Shown: positions 24,721 through 33,944 of the stretch, piece after piece
Layout: each line of letters starts with the position of its first letter
How positions within the stretch are numbered: position 1 is the stretch's first letter
Origin: Nitrogeniibacter mangrovi
GTDB taxonomy: Bacteria > Pseudomonadota > Gammaproteobacteria > Burkholderiales > Rhodocyclaceae
Direction: 5' to 3'
NCBI RefSeq assembly: GCF_010983895.1
Contig: NZ_CP048836.1
Location: 4,154,001 to 4,218,000 of the forward strand
Length of the DNA stretch: 64,000 bases
Notes under the pieces: model-generated
What the model was told of the DNA's origin: nothing
The model's database searches: none
The model's input: only the letters and a program-made list of their open reading frames with translations
Position numbers and translations under genes: made by a program

Positions 24721-25510
24721 ACCACCCCCACGCTCACTTGCGTTCGCTGCCCCCCGAGGGGGCCGCGCATTCGCTTGGGGCGGCCCGGCGCGAAGGCGGA
24801 CGACCCCCACGCTCACTTGCGTTCGCTGCCCCCCGAGGGGGCCGCGCATTCGCTTGGGGCGGCCCGGCGCGAAGGCGGACGACCCCCACGCTCACTTGCG
24901 TTCGCTGCCCCCCGAGGGGGCCGCGCATTCGCTTGGGGCGGCCCGGCGCGAAGGCGGACGACCCCCACGCTCACTTGCGTTCGCTGCCCCCCGAGGGGGC
25001 CGCGCATTCGCTTGGGGCGGCCCGGCGCGAAGGCGGACGACCCCCACGCTCACTTGCGTTCGCTGCCCCCCGAGGGGGCCGCGCATTCGCTTGGGGCGGC
25101 CCGGCGCGAAGGCGGACCACCCCCACGCTCACTTGCGTTCGCAGCCCCCCAAGGGGGCCGCACATTCGCTTGGGGCGGCCCGGCGCGAAGGCGGACGACC
25201 CCCACGCTCACTTGCGTTCGCTGCCCCCCGAGGGGGCCGCGCATTCGCTTGGGGCGGCCCGGCGCGAAGGCGGACCACCCCCACGCTCACTTGCGTTCGC
25301 AGCCCCCCAAGGGGGCCGCACATTCGCTTGGGGCGGCCCGGCGCGAAGGCGGACGACCCCCACGCTCACTTGCGTTCGCTGCCCCCCGAGGGGGCCGCGC
25401 ATTCGCTTGGGACGGCCCGGCGCGAACGCGGACGACCCCCACGCTCACTTACGTTCGCTGCCTCCCAACGCTCCCGGCATTCGCCTTTGGGCGGTACGTG
25501 CGGGGATTGG
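24721..25510. repeat. 79-bp tandem repeat array (about 10 copies)
   Basis: Unit starts are at 24721, 24800, 24879, 24958, 25037, 25116, 25195, 25274, 25353 and 25432. Each unit contains the hairpin-forming CCCCCCGAGGGGG and a GCTTGGGGCGGCCCGGCG segment. Copies 6 and 8 share the same substitutions (GCAGCCCCCCAAGGGGG, CACATTCG), so a two-unit block was duplicated. Copy 10 is degenerate. Because 79 is not a multiple of three, and no unit contains a plus-strand stop in any frame, a spurious open frame runs through the array. Single copies of similar intergenic elements are, to my knowledge, common in Burkholderiales and Rhodocyclales. Confidence 0.96.
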
Positions 25511-25553
25511 CGCTGCACACGTCACGGCGCATCACCCGGGCGACAATCAGACC

Positions 25554-25574
25554 CCTCCCCCTTCAAGGGGGAGG
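25554..25574. terminator. 21-bp palindromic hairpin upstream of pxpB
   Basis: CCTCCCCCTT and AAGGGGGAGG flank a single C, forming a near-perfect palindrome. It sits between the 79-bp array and the pxp operon and could stop transcripts leaving the repeats or act as an RNA-processing hairpin. No T-run follows, so a classical terminator is not certain. It resembles dispersed intergenic hairpins of GC-rich proteobacteria. Confidence 0.5.
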
Positions 25575-25749
25575 TTGGGAGGGGGATGGGGTGTACCGGG
25601 CACGGCGGTAGACGCTCCCCAAGCGCACCCGGTGCGCTGGCGCCGGGCGACATGCGGCGGCGGCCGGTCAGTGCGGACTCACCGCAGAGCGCCCGAACAA
25701 GCGCGGCTGACGGTGAGCGTCCGGGGTGGGTCCATGCCAGAATCGCCTC

Positions 25750-26481
25750 ATGCGTATCCTCGATCTGGGCGACACCGCCTTCACCATCGAATTCGGCGAC
25801 ACCATCGACCCGGCGCTGCAGGCGCAGGTGGCCGCCCTCGATGCGGCACTGGCCGCGGCGCAGGCCGCCGGGCGCTTGCCGGGCCTGATCGAGACGGTGC
25901 CCACCTTCCGCTCGCTGACGCTCATCTACGACCCATTGCAGACCCGCCGCGCCACCCTTGAGCCTCTGGTGCGCGCCTGCCTCGACAGCACCGCGCCCGC
26001 ACCGGCCGCAAGCGGGCGCCGCTGGCGGCTGCCGGCCTGCTACGGCGGCGCCCACGGGCCGGATCTGGCCGCCGTGGCGGCGCACGCCGGGCTCACGGCC
26101 GAGGCGCTGGTCGACCGCCACACCGGCACCGAGTATGTGGTGTACATGCTCGGCTTCCTGCCCGGCTTTCCCTTCATGGGCGACGTGGCCGAGGCGCTGC
26201 GGCGGCCGCGCCGGGACGAACCGCGGGTGCGGGTGCCCGCCGGCAGCGTCGCCCTCGCCAACGGCCTGACCGCCATCTACCCCTGGGAGAGCCCCGGCGG
26301 CTGGCACCTGATCGGACGCTGCCCGGCGCCGCTGTTCGACCCCTCGCGCGCGGCGCCCGCGTTGCTCGCCGCCGGCGACCGGGTGCGCTTCACACCGGTG
26401 GACGCCGACACCCTCGCCGACCTCGAGGCCGACCTCGCCCACGGCCGCCTCGATCCCGCCGACTGGCAGGTCGGTCCATGA
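25750..26481 (+). CDS. pxpB: 5-oxoprolinase subunit PxpB (KipI family)
   Basis: PxpB is one part of the ATP-dependent PxpABC enzyme that opens 5-oxoproline (pyroglutamate) to glutamate. The 243-residue product has the KipI-domain signature (LGDTAFTIEFGDTID, GTEYVVYMLGFLPGFPFMG, VPAGSVALANGLTAIYP). The ATG at 25750 gives the standard N-terminus. It overlaps pxpC by 4 bases (ATGA at 26478), and the three pxp genes form one tightly coupled operon. Confidence 0.93.
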   Translation: MRILDLGDTAFTIEFGDTIDPALQAQVAALDAALAAAQAAGRLPGLIETVPTFRSLTLIYDPLQTRRATLEPLVRACLDSTAPAPAASGRRWRLPACYGGAHGPDLAAVAAHAGLTAEALVDRHTGTEYVVYMLGFLPGFPFMGDVAEALRRPRRDEPRVRVPAGSVALANGLTAIYPWESPGGWHLIGRCPAPLFDPSRAAPALLAAGDRVRFTPVDADTLADLEADLAHGRLDPADWQVGP

Positions 26482-27536
26482 GCCGCCTGCACGTCCTCGC
26501 CCCCGGTGCGTTCGCCAGCGTGCAGGACGCCGGCCGCCATGGCTGGCGCCGGGCCGGCGTGCCGCGCTCGGGCGCGCTCGACGCCACCCTGCTGCGCATC
26601 GCCAACCGGCTGGTGGGCAATGCCGACACGGCGCCGGCCATCGAATGCCTGGACGGGGGCCTGCGGGTGGCCGCCGAGGGCGGGCCGGTGCGGGTGGCAG
26701 TGGCCGGCGACGCCCGCCTCGAACGGCGCGACGCCGACGGCCGCACCGCCACCGTCGCCCCCTGGCGCAGCGTGTGGCTGGCGCCCGGCGAGCAACTGCG
26801 CCTCATCGACACCGGTCATGGCCGCATCGCCATGCTCGCGGTCGCCGGCCTCGTCTGTACGCCAGTGCTCGGCAGCGCCGCCACCTATGCCCGCGCCCGC
26901 CTGGGCGGAGTCGACGGCCGCCCCCTGCAGGCCGGCGACCGGCTCGATGCCACCGCGCCGGAGGGCCCGGAGCTGCAGCTGACTCACCCCCCCGCGGCCG
27001 ACCACGGCCCCATGCGCGTGGTCCCCGGCCCGCAGCTCGACCACTTCGCCGCCGACGCGCTGGACGCACTCACCGCCCGCGACTGGCGCGTCAGCGCCGA
27101 GGCCGACCGCATGGGCATGCGCCTGCGCGGCACGGCCCTGGCCCATGTGGACGCCGGCCGCCGCGAGATCGTCTCCGACGCCATCGTGCCGGGCGCCATC
27201 CAGGTGCCGGGCAACGGCCAGCCCATCGTGCTGCTGGCCGACAGCCAGACCGCCGGCGGCTACCCCAAGATCGCCACCGTCATCTCCGCCGATCTGGGCC
27301 GCCTCGCCGCGCTGCGTCCCGACGCCCGGCTGCGCTTCACCGCGGTGGACGTGGCCGGCGCCGAAACCATCGCCCGCGAGGCGGCCGCCGCGCTGGCACG
27401 CACGCTGGCCGGCATCGGGCCGGTTCGGGGCGACGCGGCTGTGGACCTGGCGGCGCTCTACGGCAACAATCTGCTCAGCGGCATGGTCAACGCCTTGTCG
27501 CCCCGGATGGACGACGACGCGGAGCGCGGCCCATGA
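26478..27536 (+). CDS. pxpC: 5-oxoprolinase subunit PxpC (KipA, biotin-dependent carboxyltransferase-like)
   Basis: The 352-residue protein carries the KipA/AHS2 domain: VLAPGAFASVQDAGRHGWRRAGVP at the N-terminus, GPQLDHFAADALDAL, and IVPGAIQVPGNGQPIVLLAD. It works with PxpB and PxpA in ATP-driven 5-oxoproline hydrolysis. Its stop overlaps the pxpA start (ATGA at 27533). Confidence 0.93.
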   Translation: MSRLHVLAPGAFASVQDAGRHGWRRAGVPRSGALDATLLRIANRLVGNADTAPAIECLDGGLRVAAEGGPVRVAVAGDARLERRDADGRTATVAPWRSVWLAPGEQLRLIDTGHGRIAMLAVAGLVCTPVLGSAATYARARLGGVDGRPLQAGDRLDATAPEGPELQLTHPPAADHGPMRVVPGPQLDHFAADALDALTARDWRVSAEADRMGMRLRGTALAHVDAGRREIVSDAIVPGAIQVPGNGQPIVLLADSQTAGGYPKIATVISADLGRLAALRPDARLRFTAVDVAGAETIAREAAAALARTLAGIGPVRGDAAVDLAALYGNNLLSGMVNALSPRMDDDAERGP

Positions 27537-28297
27537 AACTGAACCTCAATGCCGACCTGGGCGAATCCTTCGGCGCCTGGCGCATGGGCGACGACGAGGC
27601 CCTGCTGCCCATCGTCGATTCGGCCAACATCGCCTGCGGTTTTCATGCCGGCGACCCGCGCGTGATGCGCCACACCGTGCGCGCCGCCATCGCCGCCCAC
27701 ACCAGCCTCGGCGCCCACCCGGCCTATCCCGACCTGCACGGCTTCGGCCGCCGCCCCATGCAGATGGCGCCGCATGAGCTGGAAGCGGCCATCATCTACC
27801 AGCTCGGCGCGCTGGCCGGCATGGCGCGCGCCGAGGGCGGCACCCTCACCCATGTGAAGCCCCATGGCGCGCTCAACAACCAGGCCTGCGAGGACGCCGC
27901 CCTGGCCGCCTGCGTGGCCCGCGCCATCGTCGCCTTCGACCGCGACCTCATCCTCCTCGCCCCGGCCTGCTCCGCCCTCGTCGCGGCGGGCGAGGCCGCC
28001 GGCCTGCTGGTGGCCAGCGAGATCTTCGCCGACCGCGCCTACACCACCGCCGGCGCGCTGGTGTCGCGCAGCGAGCCCGGCGCGGTGCTCGACAACCCCG
28101 CCGTGTGCATCGACCACGTCCGCCGCATGCTCGACGCCGGCGGCATCGTCGCCGCCAGCGGCACCGTGCTGCCCACCCCCATCCACAGCATCTGCGTCCA
28201 CGGGGACAGCGCCGACGCGGTCGACACCGCCCGCGCCCTGCGCGAAGCGCTGGAGGCCGACGGCCATGTGCTGGCGATCCTCCCCGACGTCGTCTGA
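27533..28297 (+). CDS. pxpA: 5-oxoprolinase subunit PxpA (LamB/YcsF family)
   Basis: The 254-residue subunit begins MKLNLNADLGESFG, the family hallmark, and contains NIACGFHAGDP, GAHPAYPDL, THVKPHGALNN and SICVHGDSADAV. The conserved His and Asp residues are typical of this polysaccharide-deacetylase-like fold. It is the third gene of the pxpBCA operon. Confidence 0.95.
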   Translation: MKLNLNADLGESFGAWRMGDDEALLPIVDSANIACGFHAGDPRVMRHTVRAAIAAHTSLGAHPAYPDLHGFGRRPMQMAPHELEAAIIYQLGALAGMARAEGGTLTHVKPHGALNNQACEDAALAACVARAIVAFDRDLILLAPACSALVAAGEAAGLLVASEIFADRAYTTAGALVSRSEPGAVLDNPAVCIDHVRRMLDAGGIVAASGTVLPTPIHSICVHGDSADAVDTARALREALEADGHVLAILPDVV

Positions 28298-28310
28298 CCG
28301 GAGTGCCCCG

Positions 28311-28517
28311 ATGAAAGCCCTGCTCCCCGTTCTCCTCACCCTCTCCCTCGCCGCCTGCGGCGCCGACACCGCCACCAGCGCCGCCGCCGTGGCGGCCGCG
28401 AAGAAGCAGGAGGTGGAACAGGCCGAGGCCACCAAGGCGCGCGTCCAGCAGCAGCTCGACGAGGCCAACGCGATGATGCAAAAGCGCCTGCAGGAGACGG
28501 ACCAGCAGACGCGCTGA
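28311..28517 (+). CDS. Small lipoprotein with coiled-coil tail
   Basis: The 68-residue product has a lipoprotein signal (MKALLPVLLTLSLAACG, lipobox LAAC, Cys16). The mature part is charged, Ala/Glu/Gln-rich and predicted helical (KKQEVEQAEATKARVQQQL). It starts 13 bases after pxpA with a GGAG ahead, so it is probably in the same transcript. The function is unknown; it looks like a small periplasmic coiled-coil protein. Confidence 0.75.
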   Translation: MKALLPVLLTLSLAACGADTATSAAAVAAAKKQEVEQAEATKARVQQQLDEANAMMQKRLQETDQQTR

Positions 28518-28614
28518 GCCGGCTCGGCGCCACCGGGGTGTCCGCTTGAGCGTCCCCCGGGCTCAGGGCCGTTCGTTCATTCGCCCGCATCCAACCAGAC
28601 GGGGGCGTTGCTCG

Positions 28615-30615
28615 TCAGTGCGGCATCACTTCGTCGGTTGCGCGCAGATACCGGCACTCGGGGTGGTTGGCGTACTTTCGCCGCTCGCACGCCGATTTCA
28701 TGCATCGATAGAGTGAAAACGGCGTGCGCGGGCCACACAGGGTGCGCGGATTGTCCGGCGCCTTTTTGGCCACGACGACCGGCGCCGGCCGTGGCGCTTC
28801 GGCAGCCTCGTCGGCAGCTTCGTCGGCGGGCGCGGCCGCCGGCTCGGTCTGCGGCACCGGGTCTTCAGCGGCTTCGTCACGCGCCATGGCCGATGGCGCG
28901 ACCGGCGCCGATGCCACCGGCGGGTCCGACAGGCTCACCGGATCGCTGGCAGCCTCGGTCGGCGCCGGCGACGCTGCCGCATCCCCGGGGTCGGCGACGG
29001 GCCGGGGCGGCGGCCCCGCCAACGTGGATTGCGATGCCGGCGGCTCGGGTGCAACCGGTGTGGGCGGCTCGTGGACCGCGGGTGCCGGCGGCTCGGCAAG
29101 CGCTATCACCGGCGCGTCCCCAGGATCGGCGGCGGGCGTTTGCGGCGGTGCCGGGGGCGGGGGCGGTTCGGCCATCGCCCGGCCTTGCTCCACCATGTAC
29201 CGCAGGACACCGTCGTCTACATTGAACGACCACATCATGGCGCCCGCCGCTCCGAGGGCCAGGACGGTCACGATCGCGATGCTCGCGACCAGAGGCAGGC
29301 GCCGACCGCCGGCCTTCGGCTCGGTCCATGAGGGCGGAGGCACCTCCCTTTCATCCGGCGCGTGGTGCGGCCCGGCGCGCGGAAACTCGTCGACCGGCGT
29401 CTGCGGCATCTGAGCTGAAGGCCCCGGGACGTCGGACGCATCCGACGCGGGCGGCACGTCGGGTGGTCCCGGCAGGGTGGGCTCCCAGGCCATATCCTCC
29501 CCGGAGCCGCCGCTGGCGGCCCCCGGCGGCGCTGAAGGCAACCCACCGGTCTCCTCCTGGGCGAACAGGAACGCGGGCAACACGTAGTCCGGCCGTGCCT
29601 CTTCTGCAGCGCCCGGCGCCACGACGGATGGCGGCGCCTCGTCGCGGCCATCGAGCAACGCACGCCTGAAGTCGGCCACGCACTGCGGGCGTTCCTGCGG
29701 CCGGATCCGGAGGGCCCGTTCGATGGTCGACACGAAACCCACGCTGTAGCTCAGGTCGGGGAAGCGGCGGCCGAGGCGGTCCACCACCTCGAACAGGGGC
29801 GCCATCCGGTCGTCGACGGCTCGGGCCGTGGACACCACGGGCGCCTCGCCACCAATGCCGTAATAGGCCACCGCAGCCAATGCGTACAGATTCGTCCATG
29901 GCCCCACCGGCAGCTGTGTCGCGTCGGCGTATTGCTCGATCGCCGCGAACGCCGGCTCGGGGATGACCCGGTCGCCGCCGGCATCGCGCGCGCCGCCGTG
30001 ATCGAGCAATACCGGGCGGCCGTCGGGCTGCAGCAGGATACGCTTCGGCGAAATGGGCCAGTGGTAACACTGGGCGCCATGCAACAACGCCAGCGCGTCG
30101 AGCAGCGGCACCAGCAGGTCGCGCAGCCAGGCTTCGTCCGGTGGCTGTGCCATCGACTGGCGCGCCTCGTCGAGGCCGACCCCGTCGTAGAAGGGCATCG
30201 CCCGGTAGACCGTATTGTTGGCCTCCCAGAACTGCAGGACGCGCACCAGGGCCGGGTGGTCGAGGCGGGCCAGCAGTCGGGTCTCGTCGACAAAGGACTC
30301 GAGCCCCCGGGCGAAGGCCTCCGCATGCCCCTCCGAACGCAGGCTCACCGCCATGCCGCGCGTCCGGTACGCCAGGACGGCAGGCAGGTACTCCCGGATC
30401 ACCACCCGGCGCTGCAGTGCATGATCCATGGCCAGATAGAGGATGCCAGCACCCCGTTCGCCCAGCACGGAGAGGATTTCGTACCCGGCCATGACGGTGC
30501 CCGGCGGCAGCGCGTCGCGGCTCAACTCGAGCGGTTGCGCCGACGGATCCACCGCTGGGCCGGAACCGCGGACGGGTCGAGAGTGATCGGATCGGTTCAT
30601 GGAGTGATCGGCCAT
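28615..30615 (-). CDS. Membrane-anchored serine/threonine pseudokinase
   Basis: The protein (666 aa from the start at 30615) has an N-terminal kinase fold and a Pro/Ala-rich cytoplasmic linker. A single membrane helix follows (about 445-467, LVASIAIVTVLALGAAGAMMW), then a long Pro/Ala-rich periplasmic region and a Cys-containing C-terminal domain (LCGPRTPFSLYRCM, HPECRYLR). The glycine loop and the DxG Asp (LLDHGG, D205) remain. However, the ATP-binding Lys is Arg74 (VVIREYLP), and the catalytic loop reads HWPISPKR, losing the HRD Asp and the metal-binding Asn. It is therefore probably inactive as a kinase. The start is uncertain: 30600 and 30717 are alternatives. Confidence 0.85.
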   Translation of the reverse strand: MADHSMNRSDHSRPVRGSGPAVDPSAQPLELSRDALPPGTVMAGYEILSVLGERGAGILYLAMDHALQRRVVIREYLPAVLAYRTRGMAVSLRSEGHAEAFARGLESFVDETRLLARLDHPALVRVLQFWEANNTVYRAMPFYDGVGLDEARQSMAQPPDEAWLRDLLVPLLDALALLHGAQCYHWPISPKRILLQPDGRPVLLDHGGARDAGGDRVIPEPAFAAIEQYADATQLPVGPWTNLYALAAVAYYGIGGEAPVVSTARAVDDRMAPLFEVVDRLGRRFPDLSYSVGFVSTIERALRIRPQERPQCVADFRRALLDGRDEAPPSVVAPGAAEEARPDYVLPAFLFAQEETGGLPSAPPGAASGGSGEDMAWEPTLPGPPDVPPASDASDVPGPSAQMPQTPVDEFPRAGPHHAPDEREVPPPSWTEPKAGGRRLPLVASIAIVTVLALGAAGAMMWSFNVDDGVLRYMVEQGRAMAEPPPPPAPPQTPAADPGDAPVIALAEPPAPAVHEPPTPVAPEPPASQSTLAGPPPRPVADPGDAAASPAPTEAASDPVSLSDPPVASAPVAPSAMARDEAAEDPVPQTEPAAAPADEAADEAAEAPRPAPVVVAKKAPDNPRTLCGPRTPFSLYRCMKSACERRKYANHPECRYLRATDEVMPH

Positions 30616-30848
30616 ACGAAACAGGCCCGCCGGGGATGCGCTTCGACCTCGGGCCGAACCGTCTTGGCAAGAGCCGGTCCGCCGGCGGGCGCCAGGAAAA
30701 TTGACACACTGCGGCAAGGCTACGCCGCTCGCCTGGCGTCCGTGCGGCCTCTTAAGTTTTCTTTCATAAATCCGGCCGATGTAACGACATCGTCATGAGC
30801 CACCGCGCACACGCTCCGCCCGGATCGGTCGGAGGCGATCGGCCTTGC

Positions 30849-30854
30849 TATAAT
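30849..30854 (+). promoter_or_regulatory. Perfect -10 box (TATAAT) upstream of the luciferase-like gene
   Basis: A consensus TATAAT lies 42 bases before the ATG at 30897 in a locally AT-rich stretch. No good -35 box is visible at 16-18 bases upstream, so only the -10 element is claimed. Confidence 0.45.
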
Positions 30855-30896
30855 TCTCGAGATTTTTGCATTCGCCGCACCGAACCAGGACACCCC

Positions 30897-31912
30897 ATGC
30901 CCCAGGCCCTCCAGCTCACCGTGCTCGACCAGAGCCCCATCCACCCCACCGACACCGCCCCCGGCTGCGCCAACGCGGCGCAGATGTCGGTTGCACTGGC
31001 CCGGGCCTGCGACGCGCTCGGCTATGCGCGCTACTGGGTGGCCGAGCATCACAACAGCCCGCAGTTCGCCGGCCCCAGCCCCGAGATCCTCGTCGCCGCC
31101 ATCGCCAGCGTCACCCGCCACATGCGCGTGGGCAGCGGCGGCGTCATGCTCAGCCACTACAGCCCCTACAAGGTGGCCGAGGTGTTCAAGCTGCTCGCCG
31201 CCCTGTTCCCCGGCCGCATCGACCTGGGCATCGGCCGCGCCCCCGGCGGCGACCGGCTCGCCGCCTCGGCCCTGGCCTGGCCCGGTGGCCCGCTGGAGCC
31301 CGAGCACTACCCCGCGCAGGCCGCCACCCTCAAGGGCCTGCTCGACGGCACCCTGCCGGCCGGGCATCCCTGGTCCGGCCTGCACATCAGCCCGGCCATC
31401 GACACCGGGCCGGCACTGTGGATGCTCGGCTCCGGCGGCGGCAGCGCCGCCCTGGCCGGCCAGCTGGGCATGCACCTCGCGCTGGCCCGCTTCATCTCCG
31501 CCGACCACTGCCACCCGGAGATCTTCGACGCCCACACCCGGGCCTGGCACGACGCCGGCCACCCCGGCGAACCGAAGCGCATGCTCGCCATCGCCGCGTT
31601 CTGCGCCGACACCCAGGCCGAAGCCGAACACCTCGCCGGCACCGCCATCTACCGCAAGATGATGATGCAGGCCGGCGGCCAGGACGCCCTGCTCGCCCCC
31701 GACGCCGTACACGACGCACGCAAGGCCTTCTCCCCCTCGCAACAAGCCCAGTACGACCACATCCAGCGCGGCTACACCATCGGCACCCCGAACGCTGCCG
31801 CGAGGACATCGACACCCTCGCCACGGCCTTCGGCACCGACGAGATCGCGGTGGTCACCGTGACCCACGACTTCGCCGCGCGGGAGAAGAGTTACCGTTTG
31901 CTGGCGGGGTGA
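30897..31912 (+). pseudogene. Luciferase-like (LLM class) flavin-dependent oxidoreductase, frameshifted
   Basis: This is a predicted FMN-dependent monooxygenase of the bacterial luciferase-like family. It shows RYWVAEHHNSPQFAGPSPE, FPGRIDLGIGRAPGG and LWMLGSGGGSAALAG. The frame is intact to about 31786, where a run of four Cs should be five. Restoring one base joins GYTIGTP to the expected ERCREDIDTLATAFG tail, which ends at 31912 (about 338 aa). As read, the protein would instead end in an unrelated 16-residue tail at 31862. Codon use on both sides is normal, so this is either a very recent mutation or a homopolymer sequencing error. Confidence 0.85.
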
Positions 31913-31947
31913 GGCGCAGCCGCCGGCACGCTCACCAAAAGCGCGTT

Positions 31948-31979
31948 GCCCGGCTGCAGCGCAGCGGAATCCGGGATCC
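31948..31979. repeat. REP-like imperfect palindrome
   Basis: A CCCGG and CCGGG pair flanks a GCTGCAGCGCAGC core. This resembles dispersed intergenic palindromes of proteobacteria that commonly follow genes. It lies in the 253-base gap between the luciferase-like gene and the J-domain gene, where no other gene is seen. Confidence 0.55.
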
Positions 31980-32165
31980 CCTGTGGATCGACAGAGGCGA
32001 TACGTCAGAAGAAACCCCGGAGCGTCCGAGCGGACATTCCGCCACGCGCCGACCCGGGGCAACGCACCGTTCCCCGCGCCCTCAAATTGGCGCGTCGAAT
32101 GCCGCAATACCACTGAGGACACGCAAACGTAGCCGAACCGCCTGAACAACAACAAGGAACATCCA

Positions 32166-33047
32166 ATGGGGCTCTGGGACACGCTGGCCGACCTGGCCAA
32201 TGCCGTCGGGGACGCACTCGAATCCACGAGCAACACCGTATTCGGCGATCCGAAGGACGACCTGCAGGAACGGATCGACAGCGCCGATGCCGACTTCATG
32301 CAGTCGTTCGTCTGGGACGGCAAGCCGAAGAAGAGCCTGCGCCGCTTCAAGGTCCTCTACCACGCCCCGGTCGTTAACGGACACGATCGCGTCGCGGTGC
32401 TCAAAGGCCCGCAGGATCGCCTGCATCTGCTGTTCGAACGGGTCACGCGCTACCGCCCCGACATCTATACCCAGCCCTACGAATACCGGGTGAGCAGTCG
32501 CGAGCTCATTGAAGCCACCACACCCGAAATCATGGATGTCGTGCAAGCCTGCCCAAACGTCTACGAGCGTGATCTAGCCGCGCTCCAGGCGGCACTCAAA
32601 CCCGTTCAGGATCGACAGCGGGCGCACGAACAAGCACAAGCCGCCGCCCGGGCGGAAGCGGAACGACAGCAGGCGGAGGAAGCCGAAAGACAACGCGCCG
32701 ACGCCGAGCGCCGCGATCACAACGAACGCTACGCCCGGCAGCAACGCACGCACGGCGACCATGATCGACGCCGACGCGACGGACAGAACGCGCACCGGCA
32801 AGACGCCAATCGCCATTCTCGGCATGCGGGCAACGAGCACCGCCCGTTCTCGCCCGACGGCGACATGACCGTCGAAGTGGCACGCGAGATTCTCAATGTT
32901 GCGCCCGACGCCTCGTCCGATGACATCACCCGCGCCTACCGCGTGCTCGCCTCCCGGCTGCACCCGGACCGCCCGGGCGGCTCACCCTGGCTCATGAAAC
33001 GATTGAACGAAGCCAAGGCCGTTTTGCTGGCCGCCGGCCGGACATGA
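32166..33047 (+). CDS. J-domain protein with C-terminal J domain
   Basis: The 293-residue protein has an N-terminal globular region of about 150 residues without a recognised domain (SLRRFKVLYHAPVV, LLFERVTRYRPDIYTQPY). A highly charged Arg/Glu/Gln/His-rich helical stretch follows (about 150-230), then a C-terminal J domain (about 235-290) with the HPD motif (SRLHPDRPGG). The J domain should stimulate a DnaK-type Hsp70. The J domain at the C-terminus and the unknown N-terminus make it an atypical co-chaperone. Its client is unknown. Confidence 0.8.
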   Translation: MGLWDTLADLANAVGDALESTSNTVFGDPKDDLQERIDSADADFMQSFVWDGKPKKSLRRFKVLYHAPVVNGHDRVAVLKGPQDRLHLLFERVTRYRPDIYTQPYEYRVSSRELIEATTPEIMDVVQACPNVYERDLAALQAALKPVQDRQRAHEQAQAAARAEAERQQAEEAERQRADAERRDHNERYARQQRTHGDHDRRRRDGQNAHRQDANRHSRHAGNEHRPFSPDGDMTVEVAREILNVAPDASSDDITRAYRVLASRLHPDRPGGSPWLMKRLNEAKAVLLAAGRT

Positions 33048-33174
33048 GCCGCCCCCGCGATGGGACGGCCGTCACGATGAGCGTCCGATCGCCCGGGTAC
33101 CTGCGTTCCGCGCTCAGGCATCCGGCGCGATGCCCTTCGGCGAGTGCGTCTTACGCGGGCCGCCCCAGTGTCCT

Positions 33175-33831
33175 TTATCCCTTCCCCTGCCGGACGAGCG
33201 CCTCGTACGCCTCCGGGGTGATACAGCCCAGCTCATCGACGGCCTCGCCGTCTCGCGTCGGCAACACGTCACGCAACCCGTCGATCCGCTTCCACTGTGG
33301 CGTCACGGGCCGCTCCGCGTCGCGTTGCGGCGTGTACTTCGACAATCCGATGCGTCGATGCGGGTGGATGTATCGCGGGCAATTCACGAAAATCTCCTCG
33401 ATCGCCACCCGCACCACCAACTCCGCCCCGTGGAACGACGCCGTCAACGGGTCGTCCCGGTCGATGCTCGCGGTACCGTGCACCCGCACCCGGTGCGGCG
33501 TCTCGAAATCGATGAACAGCATGCCGATCCTCGGATTCGCAGTGAGGTTCCCCATCGACAGGAACATGCCATTGCCGTCATAACTCGGGAACGCCAGCGT
33601 CGTCGCATCGACCACCCGGACAAAACCCGGCTCGCCGCCCTTATGGGAACAAGTCGGGAACCCCCGGTGATCCACCGTGGCGAGAAAAAACATCGCCCGG
33701 CTTTCGATGAACGCCTTGTGATCATCCGTGATCTCGGAGACGACAATGAACTCCTTGACCCGGTCGGCCAGCTTGTCGGTCTCGAATGCCCGTTGCAACA
33801 CCCGGTGTTGCTCGCTGTACAGATCGCTCAT
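33175..33831 (-). CDS. Pyridoxamine 5'-phosphate oxidase-family flavoprotein
   Basis: The 218-residue FMN-binding split-barrel protein contains the PPOX-family core (FFLATVDHRGFPTCSHKGG, SYDGNGMFLSMGNL, GMLFIDFETPHRVRVHGTA). The conserved C-terminal block INCPRYIHP-like (VNCPRYIHPH) is typical of a subfamily of probable flavin- or haem-interacting oxidases. GGAGG at 33836-33840 supports ATG 33831. It is the last chromosomal-style gene before the low-GC accessory segment. Confidence 0.87.
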   Translation of the reverse strand: MSDLYSEQHRVLQRAFETDKLADRVKEFIVVSEITDDHKAFIESRAMFFLATVDHRGFPTCSHKGGEPGFVRVVDATTLAFPSYDGNGMFLSMGNLTANPRIGMLFIDFETPHRVRVHGTASIDRDDPLTASFHGAELVVRVAIEEIFVNCPRYIHPHRRIGLSKYTPQRDAERPVTPQWKRIDGLRDVLPTRDGEAVDELGCITPEAYEALVRQGKG

Positions 33832-33833
33832 CA

Positions 33834-33944
33834 CGCCTCCTCGAAGTCGCCACCGACGCGCTCACGCCGGACCCGGACGACCTGATGATGAACCTGGGCC
33901 TCGGATGGGTCAAAGCCAAAGGCGATGCATGCCCCATCGTTTGA
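33834..33944 (+). other. Possible gene remnant
   Basis: A plus-strand frame without a start codon encodes about 36 residues with normal high-GC coding character (VATDALTPDPDDLMMNLGL) and ends at TGA 33942-33944. It could be the 3' end of a deleted gene left at the edge of the accessory segment. I do not recognise the family. Confidence 0.3.

Noticed and set aside
24721-25510. CRISPR array at the 79-bp repeats
   Set aside because: The units are contiguous with no spacers, and no cas genes are present. The open frame through it is a consequence of a 79-bp unit with no stops.
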